In this document: positions 33,838 to 42,752 of the stretch, one piece after another
How positions within the stretch are numbered: the first letter of the stretch is position 1
How the letters are laid out: every line of letters begins with the position of its first letter
Origin: Candidatus Zixiibacteriota bacterium
GTDB taxonomy: Bacteria > Zixibacteria > MSB-5A5 > GN15 > FEB-12
Direction of reading: 5' to 3'
Assembly: GCA_024276275.1 (NCBI GenBank)
Contig: JAJRXM010000075.1
Coordinates: 1 to 51,782 of the forward strand
DNA: 51,782 nt
Notes under the pieces: generated by a model
Told to the model about the DNA's origin: nothing
Databases searched by the model: none
What the model saw: the letters and a program-made list of their open reading frames with translations, nothing else
Made by a program: the position numbers and the translations under genes

Positions 33838-36207
33838 TTATAATTTACTGATAATATAAACCGATGTAAGCACGCCTGTAGCAGCACTTAATGCGGAGGT
33901 AAATGTTTTCATGAAGTTTCGTTCTTTATCAATTTTTGTAGGGATGATTATAACATCACCGATATCAACATAATTTTTTGTTATACCACCTCCGCTGAGA
34001 ACTTCTCCGGTAGCCCGTATTAAACGAGTCTGTTTTTTATCAGCCTGCTTAGTGAAGTTACCGGCACGTTTTATATAATCTTTTACAGTTAAGCCTTCTG
34101 AGTATTTTAAAGTTCCGTTTGACCCAACGGCACCTATAATAGAGATACCTGATGGAATAGTAGGGATAAATATCTTATCATTTTGTTCTAAAATAATATT
34201 TCCTTCTTGTCCGTTAGTCGCAACAATTTTTTCCATGTCGATAATAATTCTGTTCATCGAAAGAGGATCATAATCAACTTTGGACTCTTTAACCTGATGC
34301 CCTAAAGAATCTAATTTAATCGGGCTTGAGCGTTTGATAACATCGGAAACTCTTAAGCGGTTAAGGTTTTCATTTATAGATGTTCTTTCAAAAACAATAC
34401 CTCTCGGGAAGGCATTATCAGAAAAGCCGCCACTTCTTAAGAGAAGCTCATATAGAGTCTCAGAACGGTTGGCGATAGTATATTCTCCCGGATATTTTAC
34501 GGCACCTTCTATGGTGACTGTTCGGTTATTTTCCCATTCCGGAATTTGACGAATGTACAAATGGTCATCTTCGGTTAATTTAAACGAATTTGCCTCTCCA
34601 TTGTTGATACCGACGAACATAAGAGAGACTTCAGCTTTATCATTTATTCTAGCAATTTCAGCCCGATGTCGTTGAGCCGAACGGGTATATGAGCCGGCCA
34701 AAAATATAAGATCGTTGACGGTCATATTATCATAAAGAGGGTAACGTCCTGGATTTTTTACCATTCCTTCTATAAAGACAAATTTATCCCATTCGACCTC
34801 TTCAATAGCGTAAATATGTAAGGAATCTTTATCTTGTAAAAGAATATCAGCAGATGAATTTCCGTTTATGATTTCCTGTAAATTGACCGGAATTATTTCA
34901 ATTTTTCTGTTTTGATGTTTTCTGAAAAGATCGGCACGTTCATAATAGACATCATACGGCTGAAGTTTTGCCTGGTTGATTAAATCAGAGACTCTAGTCG
35001 TTTCTTTTCTTTCAAAAAATCCTTCATGTTTAACTTTACCAAAAATTGCTACGATATTTTGTTTTGCTTCAAAAATAGAATAGATAGTGATTCTATCGCC
35101 TCGTTTTAGAATTGTCTGTTCATTTTCAGGATTATTACCTTTGAGGTTTAAATCTAAAACATTCCATTCCGAATTGTCAGAAATTCTTTCAAGCATGACT
35201 CTTTCAAGATGTGCCTGGGGAGTTGGGTTACCGGCAAGAGTAAGAAGGTCCGATGCTGTTTCGTTTCCTTTGAGTTCGTAAATAGCTTCACGACGGATTT
35301 CACCTCTTATAGCGACTTGTAGTCCCGCAACCGGAACAAAAACAACGTCACCTGACTCCAAATGGATATCTGTTGAGTTGTCTCCTTCCAAAAGTAATTT
35401 ATATAAATCAACTTCTGCGACAGTTTTCCCCTGTCTTTTAAGTTTTATAGACCGCATGGAACCCCGTTCTGAAGGGCCACCGGAAAGATAGAGGGCATTT
35501 AAGAGCGAAGTGAGCGATGAGACCGTATATGCTCCGGGGCGTTGAACTTCTCCGGCAACAAAAATACGAATTGAGCGAATTTTTCCTAACGATGCTGTTA
35601 ATTCAAAATCAGAATATACTTTTGAAAAATTATTCTGAACTTTTGTTCTGAACTTTTCAAGCGAAAGACCCCATACTACAATATTACCGACTTGAGGTAT
35701 AAATACTTTTCCTTCACGGTCTATAGTAAGGTTGTACTCTTTTTCGACTCGTCCCCAAAGATAAATAATGATATTATCACCCGGTCCGAGAATATAATCA
35801 GATGAAGAACTTATATCTGTCGGTTGGTCTATTTGGTCATCAATATGAGTAAATAGTTCCATCCCAAAAGGTTTGAGCTTGTCAAACGGGGTTTGCTGAT
35901 GAGAATAATTGTTCTTGGGCGGCTCTATTTGTTGTTTTTGGTGGACTTGTAGAGCTGATTTTTCAGTTTTGGGAGCATTGGCAGTAGTAAAATCATTATC
36001 AGAAAGCTGTTTATTTTGTTTGTAGAAGTCCGCTGATTGATAATAATCAGAACTCTTTTTTGTTTGAGAGCTTTTGTATTTTTTTAGAAGCTCTTGTTTT
36101 TGTTGGTCAGTTAAGTTAGACAGATCTGCCGCTGAGACAGTGTGAAACCAGTTTAACGAAACCAAGATTATAATTAAAATAACAACGGTAATAATTTTTT
36201 TGGACAT
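33838..36207 (-). CDS. polysaccharide export protein with multiple SLBB domains
   Basis: A 789 aa exported protein. A signal peptide ends near VSAADLS and has no lipobox, unlike Wza. A charged coiled linker (TDQQKQELLKKYKSSQ) is followed by a Poly_export domain (YILGPGDNIIIYLWGR, IDREGKVFIPQVGNIVVWG) and then about five to six SLBB repeats, each with the pattern G-x-V-x-x-P-G-x-Y (for example VAGEVQRPGAYTV, IEGMVKNPGRYPL, IEGAVKYPGEYTI). A hydrophobic segment near the end may insert in the membrane. It probably forms the outer-membrane/periplasm conduit for the exopolysaccharide made by the downstream operon. AGGAAGG precedes the ATG. Confidence 0.93.
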   Translation of the reverse strand: MSKKIITVVILIIILVSLNWFHTVSAADLSNLTDQQKQELLKKYKSSQTKKSSDYYQSADFYKQNKQLSDNDFTTANAPKTEKSALQVHQKQQIEPPKNNYSHQQTPFDKLKPFGMELFTHIDDQIDQPTDISSSSDYILGPGDNIIIYLWGRVEKEYNLTIDREGKVFIPQVGNIVVWGLSLEKFRTKVQNNFSKVYSDFELTASLGKIRSIRIFVAGEVQRPGAYTVSSLTSLLNALYLSGGPSERGSMRSIKLKRQGKTVAEVDLYKLLLEGDNSTDIHLESGDVVFVPVAGLQVAIRGEIRREAIYELKGNETASDLLTLAGNPTPQAHLERVMLERISDNSEWNVLDLNLKGNNPENEQTILKRGDRITIYSIFEAKQNIVAIFGKVKHEGFFERKETTRVSDLINQAKLQPYDVYYERADLFRKHQNRKIEIIPVNLQEIINGNSSADILLQDKDSLHIYAIEEVEWDKFVFIEGMVKNPGRYPLYDNMTVNDLIFLAGSYTRSAQRHRAEIARINDKAEVSLMFVGINNGEANSFKLTEDDHLYIRQIPEWENNRTVTIEGAVKYPGEYTIANRSETLYELLLRSGGFSDNAFPRGIVFERTSINENLNRLRVSDVIKRSSPIKLDSLGHQVKESKVDYDPLSMNRIIIDMEKIVATNGQEGNIILEQNDKIFIPTIPSGISIIGAVGSNGTLKYSEGLTVKDYIKRAGNFTKQADKKQTRLIRATGEVLSGGGITKNYVDIGDVIIIPTKIDKERNFMKTFTSALSAATGVLTSVYIISKL

Positions 36208-36797
36208 TTCGTACCTTCCTATTAGTTTGAAATATATGTACCGTCAAACTGTAAAGCAAAGTGAGTGCCGGTTATGAAAAACTCATTTTAACGTATTTGT
36301 TTTCATATAGTTAGGTGTGTGAAGCTATTGAAAGTCCTGATGTGAAAGAGCTGTTATTAGAAATTGATTCCGGTTGTAAAGGAATTATTTTCCGTTAAAC
36401 TGTGTTTGGAATAATAACGAGGTTTCAAATACCTTCAGATGTGAATTTGAGAAAAGTATCGGCTGTAAGTCTAAATGGTTCAATTTTTTTAACTTTCCAA
36501 TAATTTTTTCTAAAGAGTATAAGTTTCTTTCTCAACAAAATCGCAAGTGATTCGTCTGTTGTTATGATAAAGTAACACTAATAACGGCAGACAGTTAAAT
36601 CTCTGTTTCCAGGGAAAATAAAGTAGAATTCCTTGACAATGAAGTATGGGCATAGTAACTTGACTGCTTCATTTTAAGGTACAAAAGATGTTGATGCTAT
36701 TAACTTATTTCTAATATGACATTATTTTATAAAAAGTATTCGATTTACAATTTAAAGAGAAAAATAAACGATGTATTCTAAATGTATGGAGATGAGA
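36208..36797. other. long intergenic stretch
   Basis: About 590 nt between divergent genes. It holds the SLBB promoter region on one side and, toward ompP1, a TTGACA-17-TAACTT match near 36633-36661. A 27-codon frame at 36315-36398 reads like protein but is too short to call. No RNA gene is recognisable. Confidence 0.5.
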
Positions 36798-38285
36798 ATG
36801 GGGTTTACCAAATTCCTTGTTTTACTCTTAGCAATAATTGCTCTTTTCTCAATGCGTGTTGGTGCCAGCGGATTTGAAATATCCGGTGTCGGTACCAAAG
36901 CAATGGGGATGGGTGGTGCTTTTCGAGCTATTGCTGATGACTGGACAGCAGCTTATTACAATCCGGCAGGTTATGCAAAAATATATGATACTCAAGTGGG
37001 TTCATCAAATGGATTTTTACAGTATAGGTACGATCTTGACCCGAACTATTTATGGGGCGGTCAATATGAATCAGGTATCTATAATGACCAAACAAACTAT
37101 AATAACCATGAGATATTATCTAATCCATCCGGTGGAATAGTTACCAGGCTTCCAATTTTTGGTGAAATTAGTACCGGATTATCGGCCTACCAATTGTTTG
37201 ACCAAAATAACACATGGAACTTATATAATATTCCGCTAGCTTATAACGATCAGCTAACTTTACCGGATGATCAGTATAGTGTAAATTTGGATGTAGTTGC
37301 TTTTCAATTAACAGCTGCTAAAGAATTTATGAATGATAAGCTTTCATTAGGTATTGGTTTTCAATTACTGCGTGCTGACTTAATTTATACTAATATATAT
37401 TTTAGGGATAATCTATTTTATGACGCTAATACATTTAATCCAATAGCAGTCAGACCGTTTGACAAAATAACTCAATGGAATAAAAATGACGGTAACGGGT
37501 ATGGTTTTGGCCTTAACTTAGGCATGATGTATGATGTTACTGAAAAATTACGTATCGGTCTAAATGCACGTGTGCCGTTTAATATAACTCTCGAAGGTCG
37601 CTCAGCTTTAGAATTCTATATGCCGGAAGTTAATTTCCTTGATTCTGCTTCAATTGACGACCCAAATCGTCCGGGAACAGCAGGTAATTTATTTGTTGCC
37701 GGTAATAAAATAGTTGATTCAGCCGATTTTGAATTGGAACTTAAATTGCCGACATCATTTGCTTTTGGTCTGGCTTATAAAGTTCACGATAAATTCTTAG
37801 TCTCTTTTGATGCCGAGTACACGATGTGGTCAAAATACGACGGTTTAAATTTCCGCTATTCTAACCATTCAGGATTAACCGGTGCTGCTGATACAATAGC
37901 TTTGGCAAATGATTATTTAACTGCCGACGTATCCAATCCGGTTGATTGGAAAGATGCCGGTAAATTCTCATTAGGCTTTATGTACGATTATAATCAATAC
38001 TTTACTTTTATAGGTGGCGGTTCTGTTGATCAATCACCTGCTCGCTCTAACTCTCTTATGACTCCTCAATTTATTGATACCGGAGATAAAAATAGAATTA
38101 GTGGCGGTTTGATTTGGCATTATAGACAGTATGATTTTGGTTTTGTAACAAGCTATACATCATATCCTGATTTAACTTCTACTGATTTAGTCGATGTCAA
38201 TTCAGATGGTTTATTTGATAACATGAACGGTTTTTACGGGGCTGAATCTTATGAAACCGTATTTTCATTTATATATCGGTTTTAA
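36798..38285 (+). CDS. OmpP1/FadL-family outer-membrane transporter
   Basis: A 495 aa outer-membrane barrel of the FadL/TodX type, which admits hydrophobic compounds. I choose ATG 36798 (MGFTKFLVLL) because GGAG lies six bases upstream and the signal peptide then has normal length; the open frame starts nine codons earlier. After cleavage near VGA the mature protein begins SGFEISGVGTKAMGMGGAFRAIADDWTAAYYNPAG, with the family pattern AMGxGGAFxAxADD...NPAG. It ends YETVFSFIYRF with a terminal Phe. It precedes an esterase-like lipoprotein by 9 nt; the two are probably translationally coupled and may act on the same hydrophobic substrate. Confidence 0.92.
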   Translation: MGFTKFLVLLLAIIALFSMRVGASGFEISGVGTKAMGMGGAFRAIADDWTAAYYNPAGYAKIYDTQVGSSNGFLQYRYDLDPNYLWGGQYESGIYNDQTNYNNHEILSNPSGGIVTRLPIFGEISTGLSAYQLFDQNNTWNLYNIPLAYNDQLTLPDDQYSVNLDVVAFQLTAAKEFMNDKLSLGIGFQLLRADLIYTNIYFRDNLFYDANTFNPIAVRPFDKITQWNKNDGNGYGFGLNLGMMYDVTEKLRIGLNARVPFNITLEGRSALEFYMPEVNFLDSASIDDPNRPGTAGNLFVAGNKIVDSADFELELKLPTSFAFGLAYKVHDKFLVSFDAEYTMWSKYDGLNFRYSNHSGLTGAADTIALANDYLTADVSNPVDWKDAGKFSLGFMYDYNQYFTFIGGGSVDQSPARSNSLMTPQFIDTGDKNRISGGLIWHYRQYDFGFVTSYTSYPDLTSTDLVDVNSDGLFDNMNGFYGAESYETVFSFIYRF

Positions 38286-38294
38286 GGAGATCTT

Positions 38295-39614
38295 ATGAAA
38301 CTATATAAAATTATTTCTTACGTAACACTTTTGGCATTCATGTTTGTTCTTGGCTGTACAGACCGAGGTGTTAATTATGGAAAAGAAAATTATACACTTG
38401 TTGAAGGCGGTCTTGTACCAAAGACCGGTGCCCATGTTTTTACTGATGAATTAGTATTCCAACTTCAGAACAAATTCCAGCAAATGCCATTAAAAGGGTA
38501 TATGCCAAAAGTCGGTTTTCCGGTACAAAACGGTGGCGATTTCAAACCGGTACCGTTATTGATTTTACTTCCACCTCAGGACGGTGATGAGAATTTTTAT
38601 TTTCAACACGGCCTAAAAGAGGTAGCCGATGAGCTTATTTCAAAAGGTGAAATTCAACCGATGGCAATTTTGTGTGTACCGAACGGTAAATTGTTTGGTG
38701 GATATTTCTTTGCAGGATCATCACCTGCTGCCGGATTTTATGATTCTTTAATCGGAACAGAACTTATTCGTTTTGTTGAAGAAGAATATATGATTCCTAC
38801 TCTTAAGATGACTTCCAAAAGAGGCATCGGTGGAATTGGTATGGGTGCTTATGGTGCCTATCGAGCTGCTATACTTAATCCCGGTGTATTTAGTTCTGTA
38901 AGCGGTGTATCCGGACCTATGGATTTTGACGGTGCTGACGGTGCTTCAGGATTAATGACACCTTTTGATGATGCTTTAAATGAGCAAGGACTTATGGGAC
39001 AAAATTTACAGGATCCTCTGACCGGGTTCAGTTACGCAGGGAATTGGCATATATCAAGATTGTTTATTGGCGGTAGTTTTGCTTTTTCTTCTCATCAACT
39101 TTCTGTTAATTATGAAGATTCTGTTACGTTTAATCAATTATCGGGAACTCAGGAAAAAGAATTTTACTTTATTTCTGATGTAACATTAGATACTACGGTT
39201 TTCCCTGAATCAACTGCTATTAGTTATGCCGGATTTACAAATCCTCCAAACGTGTTTAAAAACAATATAAACTATATCTTTAGTTACCATCTTCCATTTG
39301 ATAACAACGGTAATCCTATAACACCGGTTTGGGACCTATGGCTGCAAAATAACTTACCGGTAATGTTTGTTGCTAATCCAAATGCATTTGATAATGTAAA
39401 TCTTTGGATGGGGAACTCATCTGAAAGTACTTTTGGAAACTATAATGAACAAACAGATTCATGGATTTCTACTTTGAAGAACTCCGGTGTTCCAGTTTCT
39501 ATTGAAACGTACGAACTAAGTGGATATGACGGACATCCTGCGAACAAAGATCAGTATGTATATGACATTCTTCGTGAGATGCTAATATTCCATTCTAAGA
39601 GATTCGGTAATTAA
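38295..39614 (+). CDS. esterase-fold lipoprotein lacking the nucleophile serine
   Basis: A 439 aa lipoprotein; the lipobox VLGC gives Cys21. The body resembles the alpha/beta-hydrolase putative-esterase family (PLLILLPPQDGDENF; KRGIGGIGMGAYGAYRAAILNPGVFSSVSGVSG; late SGYDGHPANKDQ, where a catalytic His might sit). At the nucleophile elbow, where active members have GxSxG, this protein has G180-I-G182-M-G184 (GGT codon at 38838-38840), so the serine is missing. It may bind rather than cleave its ligand. GGAG lies just upstream of ATG. Encoded right after the OmpP1 barrel, so a surface partner role is plausible. A terminator follows. Confidence 0.82.
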   Translation: MKLYKIISYVTLLAFMFVLGCTDRGVNYGKENYTLVEGGLVPKTGAHVFTDELVFQLQNKFQQMPLKGYMPKVGFPVQNGGDFKPVPLLILLPPQDGDENFYFQHGLKEVADELISKGEIQPMAILCVPNGKLFGGYFFAGSSPAAGFYDSLIGTELIRFVEEEYMIPTLKMTSKRGIGGIGMGAYGAYRAAILNPGVFSSVSGVSGPMDFDGADGASGLMTPFDDALNEQGLMGQNLQDPLTGFSYAGNWHISRLFIGGSFAFSSHQLSVNYEDSVTFNQLSGTQEKEFYFISDVTLDTTVFPESTAISYAGFTNPPNVFKNNINYIFSYHLPFDNNGNPITPVWDLWLQNNLPVMFVANPNAFDNVNLWMGNSSESTFGNYNEQTDSWISTLKNSGVPVSIETYELSGYDGHPANKDQYVYDILREMLIFHSKRFGN

Positions 39615-39634
39615 TAGTTTTTTATAAAAGCTTT

Positions 39635-39668
39635 AACCCGGGTGATATAAAATCATCCGGGTTTTTTT
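39635..39668 (+). terminator. rho-independent terminator after ompP1-esterase pair
   Basis: Stem AACCCGGGTGAT/ATCATCCGGGTT (one bulge) followed by eight T. Confidence 0.88.
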
Positions 39669-39686
39669 AGATAGAGAGTGTTTATT

Positions 39687-40391
39687 ATGGCTTATGATTT
39701 ATTATCAATAGGTGCACATCCTGATGATGTTGAAGTCGGTACCGGTGGGGTATTGATTGATCAGCAAAAAAGAGGGAAGAAAACAGGAATTGTTATTCTT
39801 ACCGAAGGGGAAATGGGAACCGGGGGAACAGCAGAGATAAGATCGAGAGAAATCGAAGATGCTGCATCGGTGATGGGTACTGATGTTGTAAAAGTTTTTA
39901 ACTGGGGGGATACAAAACTTGCTCATAGTTATGAAAACCGATTAGAACTTGCTAAAGTAATACGGAAATGTCGTCCAAAGATGTTACTTACTCCATATCC
40001 TCATGTCGGTCATGGACGCAGACAATCACATCCCGATCATGTTGCGGCAGGTATTATTACAGTTAATGCTGCTAATTTGGCTGCCTTAAAAAAAATTGAT
40101 ATTGAAGGCGAACCTCATTTGGTAACTCGTATATACCATTATTTTTTACCTCCGCAGGTAATACCTAATTTTATTGTAGATATAACTCCGCATTTTGATC
40201 AATGGATAAAAGCTCTTTCGGCACATCGCTCACAATTTTTAAATAAAGATAAATCAAAAGACTATATAGAGCATATAGCTGCCATGTCACGTTCATTCGG
40301 TTTGCAGGCACGATGTCAGTATGGGCAGGGTTTTTATGCCGTTGAACCTATCTTAGTGAAAGATATTATGGTTCTTACTGAAGGTGAGTAG
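39687..40391 (+). CDS. bshB1: bacillithiol biosynthesis deacetylase BshB1
   Basis: A 234 aa zinc deacetylase of the LmbE/PIG-L family. It deacetylates GlcNAc-malate in bacillithiol synthesis. The metal motif AHPDDVE (10-16) gives H11 and D14; SHPDHVAAG supplies the third ligand. PYPHVGHGRRQSHPDH and HRSQF are typical of the BshB1 subgroup. I start at ATG 39687 (MAYDLLSIGAH); the frame extends three codons upstream. bshA and bshC are not in the window. It converges on the split methyltransferase with nine bases between stops. Confidence 0.93.
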   Translation: MAYDLLSIGAHPDDVEVGTGGVLIDQQKRGKKTGIVILTEGEMGTGGTAEIRSREIEDAASVMGTDVVKVFNWGDTKLAHSYENRLELAKVIRKCRPKMLLTPYPHVGHGRRQSHPDHVAAGIITVNAANLAALKKIDIEGEPHLVTRIYHYFLPPQVIPNFIVDITPHFDQWIKALSAHRSQFLNKDKSKDYIEHIAAMSRSFGLQARCQYGQGFYAVEPILVKDIMVLTEGE

Positions 40392-40400
40392 GTTGCCGGT

Positions 40401-40979
40401 TTATTTCTTTTGAGCTACGACACATATTCGGTACGAATTTCGGGTCGGTTTACTGAACTTATAACAGTCATAAAATCCTCTTATTGAAAAACCGGAATTG
40501 TTGAGCAATTTTTTAATTATTGTATTGGAATATCCTTTTTCATAATGTGTTTCATCAAATCTTTCATATAACTCTCCGCGTTTTTTAAAGAAGGTAGCAT
40601 GGCAGGCTGCTTTTTTTTCTTTGGGGTCATAGTCATTTTGCCAGACCCATGCCATTGAGCCTTTTACTCCCGCATAAATTTGTTCATCCCAAATTGTTTT
40701 GAGAGCATGGGGAGTGTTCATGTCAAAGATAAACCATCCAAGTTGGTTCAAATGTTTATGAACAGACTTAAAAGTTTTTGATAAATCTTCTTCAGTCAGC
40801 ATATAGTTTAATGAGTCATAAAAAGAAGTTATCATATCAAACTGAACGTTTTTTTGTGAATTTTTTAAATCTAGAAGTTTAAATGACGGTAGTGATTTTT
40901 GATATAGTTTAACTTTAAATTTTTTAGTTTTTTTGGCAGTGACGGCAAGCATTTCGGCACTTTGGTCTAAACCGGACAT
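40401..40979 (-). pseudogene. class I SAM methyltransferase, C-terminal part (after frameshift)
   Basis: Continues the methyltransferase started at 41161. It contains the motif after the SAM loop (MSGLDQSAEML), the central strand FDMITSFYDSLNYML and FIFDMNTPHALKTIW, and ends RICVVAQKK, all typical of small-molecule or cofactor methyltransferases of the UbiE/Methyltransf_25 type. The nominal ATG is just an internal Met; adding one A to the A7 run on the minus strand (40995-40989) joins the halves as FEKKGIKMSGLDQ. Confidence 0.83.
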
Positions 40980-40981
40980 TT

Positions 40982-41161
40982 TTATACCTTTTTTTCAAAC
41001 TCTAAAATAGCTGATCCGGTTCCACAACAAAGATCTAATCCTTCGGAAGGATTAGTTTTAAATTTTTTAAGGATTTTGAGACAATAGGGTACCATAAGTT
41101 TAGAATGCAGGTCGGCATCCATTTGGTCGTAAACAGTAGCAAATTTTTTATATATGTGCAT
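40982..41161 (-). pseudogene. class I SAM methyltransferase, N-terminal part (before frameshift)
   Basis: Starts at ATG 41161 (MHIYKKFATVYDQM) with GGGAG upstream; the frame extends 16 codons further but this is the usual family start. SAM motif I is GLDLCCGTGSAIL. The frame ends at TAA 40984-40982, right after a slippery-looking A AAA AAG. Reading one base back at that heptamer gives the correct continuation, so either one A is missing from the sequence, the gene is broken, or -1 frameshifting occurs. Substrate unknown. Confidence 0.8.
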
Positions 41162-41312
41162 TGTTCTCCCAGAGTTTTTAAATTGACTTTCATCTAAGTT
41201 TTCTTTCATAATGTAATGATTCGATTTTTCTGAATAAAGAAAAAAATAGAAAGTATATAATATAGAAGTCAGTATTTGTATATATTGATGAGTTTAGAAA
41301 GGAGTTGTTCAA

Positions 41313-41740
41313 ATGCCTGATGTTGTTTGGATTTGGCTGGCAGCGTTTATTATATTTTTAATACTGGAAGTATTGACACCGTCTATGCTGTTTATCGGGT
41401 TTTCAATCTCAGCACTTGTCTGTGGGATTTTTGCGTACTTTTATCCTGAGAGTTATTACTGGCAAATAGGAATGTTCGTTGTTGTTTCTGCAATTTTATT
41501 ACCGATGACTCGGAAGATGGCAAAAAAATTACCAAAGAATCTCCACAGTCAGTAAATGTAGATGCTATGATTGGTCATGTAGGATTGGTACTTAAAACAA
41601 TTGATTCTGATGTAGCAGGTCAAGTGCAAGTAAATGGAGAAGTGTGGAGAGCTGTTGCTGAAGAGATTATACAAGAACATGAAAAAGTAACAATCTTAAA
41701 AGTTACCGGTACAACAGTTATTGTAGAGAAGAAAAAATAG
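41313..41740 (+). pseudogene. NfeD-family membrane protein (frameshifted)
   Basis: An approximately 142-codon NfeD-like protein in two frames. The first (41313-41555) carries two or three membrane helices (WIWLAAFIIFLILEVLTPSM, FVVVSAILLPMTRK). The second (from about 41529 to 41740) carries the C-terminal OB fold: MIGHVGLVLKTID, GQVQVNGEVWRAVAEE, VTILKVTGTTVIVEKKK. The break is at A7 (41522-41528); eight A would join them as MAKKITKESPQ. AAGGAG precedes the start. It lies 13 nt before the SPFH gene, its usual partner. Confidence 0.88.
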
Positions 41741-41753
41741 AAAGGAGTTTTAT

Positions 41754-42695
41754 ATGAATATGGAACTAATGTTGTTTCTAGGTGTGGCAGTAGTATTAGT
41801 TTTTCTATTAGTAGTATTTGCAATCAGAATTATACGTCCTTACGAAAAAGGATTAGTAGAAAGACTTGGTAAATTTCAGCGTGTGATGGATCCGGGGCTA
41901 AACTTGATAATGCCGTTTATGGATATAGTTTTAAAAGTCGATATGCGTGAAGTTGTACTAGATGTACCACCGCAACTCGTTATTACAAAAGATAACGTGA
42001 ACGTCGAAGTTGACTGTATTGTGTATGCTCAGGTTACTGATCCTTTTCGTTCAAGGTATGAAATTGCAAACTATATTATGGCTGCTACGAAACTTGCTCA
42101 GACTAACTTGAGGAATGTTATCGGCGAGCTTGATTTGGATGCTTGTCTGACATCAAGAGATGAGATTAACGGACAGCTTCGTGATGTTTTGGATAATGCT
42201 ACAGATAAATGGGGTGTAAAAGTTAACAGAGTCGAACTGCAGCGTATTGACCCTCCTCGTGATATTACCGAGGCAATGAGTCGCCAGATGAAAGCAGAGC
42301 GTGATAAACGTGCCGCAATATTGGAAGCTGAAGGAATAAAACAGGCAGAGATTACACGTGCGGAAGGACATAAACAGTCACAGATTTTGGATGCCGAAGG
42401 GTTTGCTATATCAGTTAGAGCAAAAGCGGATGCTGAGAAGTATAAGAAAATTACTGTAGCTCAGGGTGAAGGTGAAGCTGTGCTGACTGTGTTTACCGCA
42501 ATACATGAAGGTAAACCCGACAACGAATTGATTACGCTTAAATACCTCGAAATGCTTCCAAAACTTGCCGAGGGTGATGCTAATAAAATATTCATGCCGT
42601 ACGAGGCAAGCGGAATTATTTCGTCATTGGCTGCTATGGTAGAGGGCGTTAAAGACAATAAGTCAGAGCAAAAACCTGTTGAAACGACTTCGTAA
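41754..42695 (+). CDS. SPFH-domain (slipin/QmcA-like) membrane protein
   Basis: A 313 aa stomatin-family protein. An N-terminal hydrophobic anchor (6-25) is followed by IIRPYEKGLVERLGKFQRVMDPGLN and the SPFH core (VDMREVVLDVPPQLVITKDNVNVEVDCIVYAQV), then a coiled region rich in Ala/Glu (KQAEITRAEGHKQSQILDAEG). It forms large membrane assemblies linked to membrane microdomains and protein quality control. The operon with NfeD (13 nt apart) is a textbook pairing. AAAGGAG supports the start. A bidirectional terminator follows. Confidence 0.95.
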   Translation: MNMELMLFLGVAVVLVFLLVVFAIRIIRPYEKGLVERLGKFQRVMDPGLNLIMPFMDIVLKVDMREVVLDVPPQLVITKDNVNVEVDCIVYAQVTDPFRSRYEIANYIMAATKLAQTNLRNVIGELDLDACLTSRDEINGQLRDVLDNATDKWGVKVNRVELQRIDPPRDITEAMSRQMKAERDKRAAILEAEGIKQAEITRAEGHKQSQILDAEGFAISVRAKADAEKYKKITVAQGEGEAVLTVFTAIHEGKPDNELITLKYLEMLPKLAEGDANKIFMPYEASGIISSLAAMVEGVKDNKSEQKPVETTS

Positions 42696-42717
42696 ATAAT
42701 CTAAATAACTGCAATAA

Positions 42718-42746
42718 AAAACCGGACTATTAGAAGTCCGGTTTTT
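42718..42746. terminator. bidirectional terminator between SPFH gene and chemoreceptor
   Basis: Stem AAAACCGGACT/AGTCCGGTTTT with flanking A and T tracts, between converging genes. Confidence 0.9.
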
Positions 42747-42752
42747 TTATAA

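Noticed and set aside
36315-36398. A 27-codon frame (VCEAIESPDVKELLLEI...) in the long gap before ompP1
   Set aside because: Starts with GTG right after a stop, has no Shine-Dalgarno sequence and is too short to distinguish from chance.
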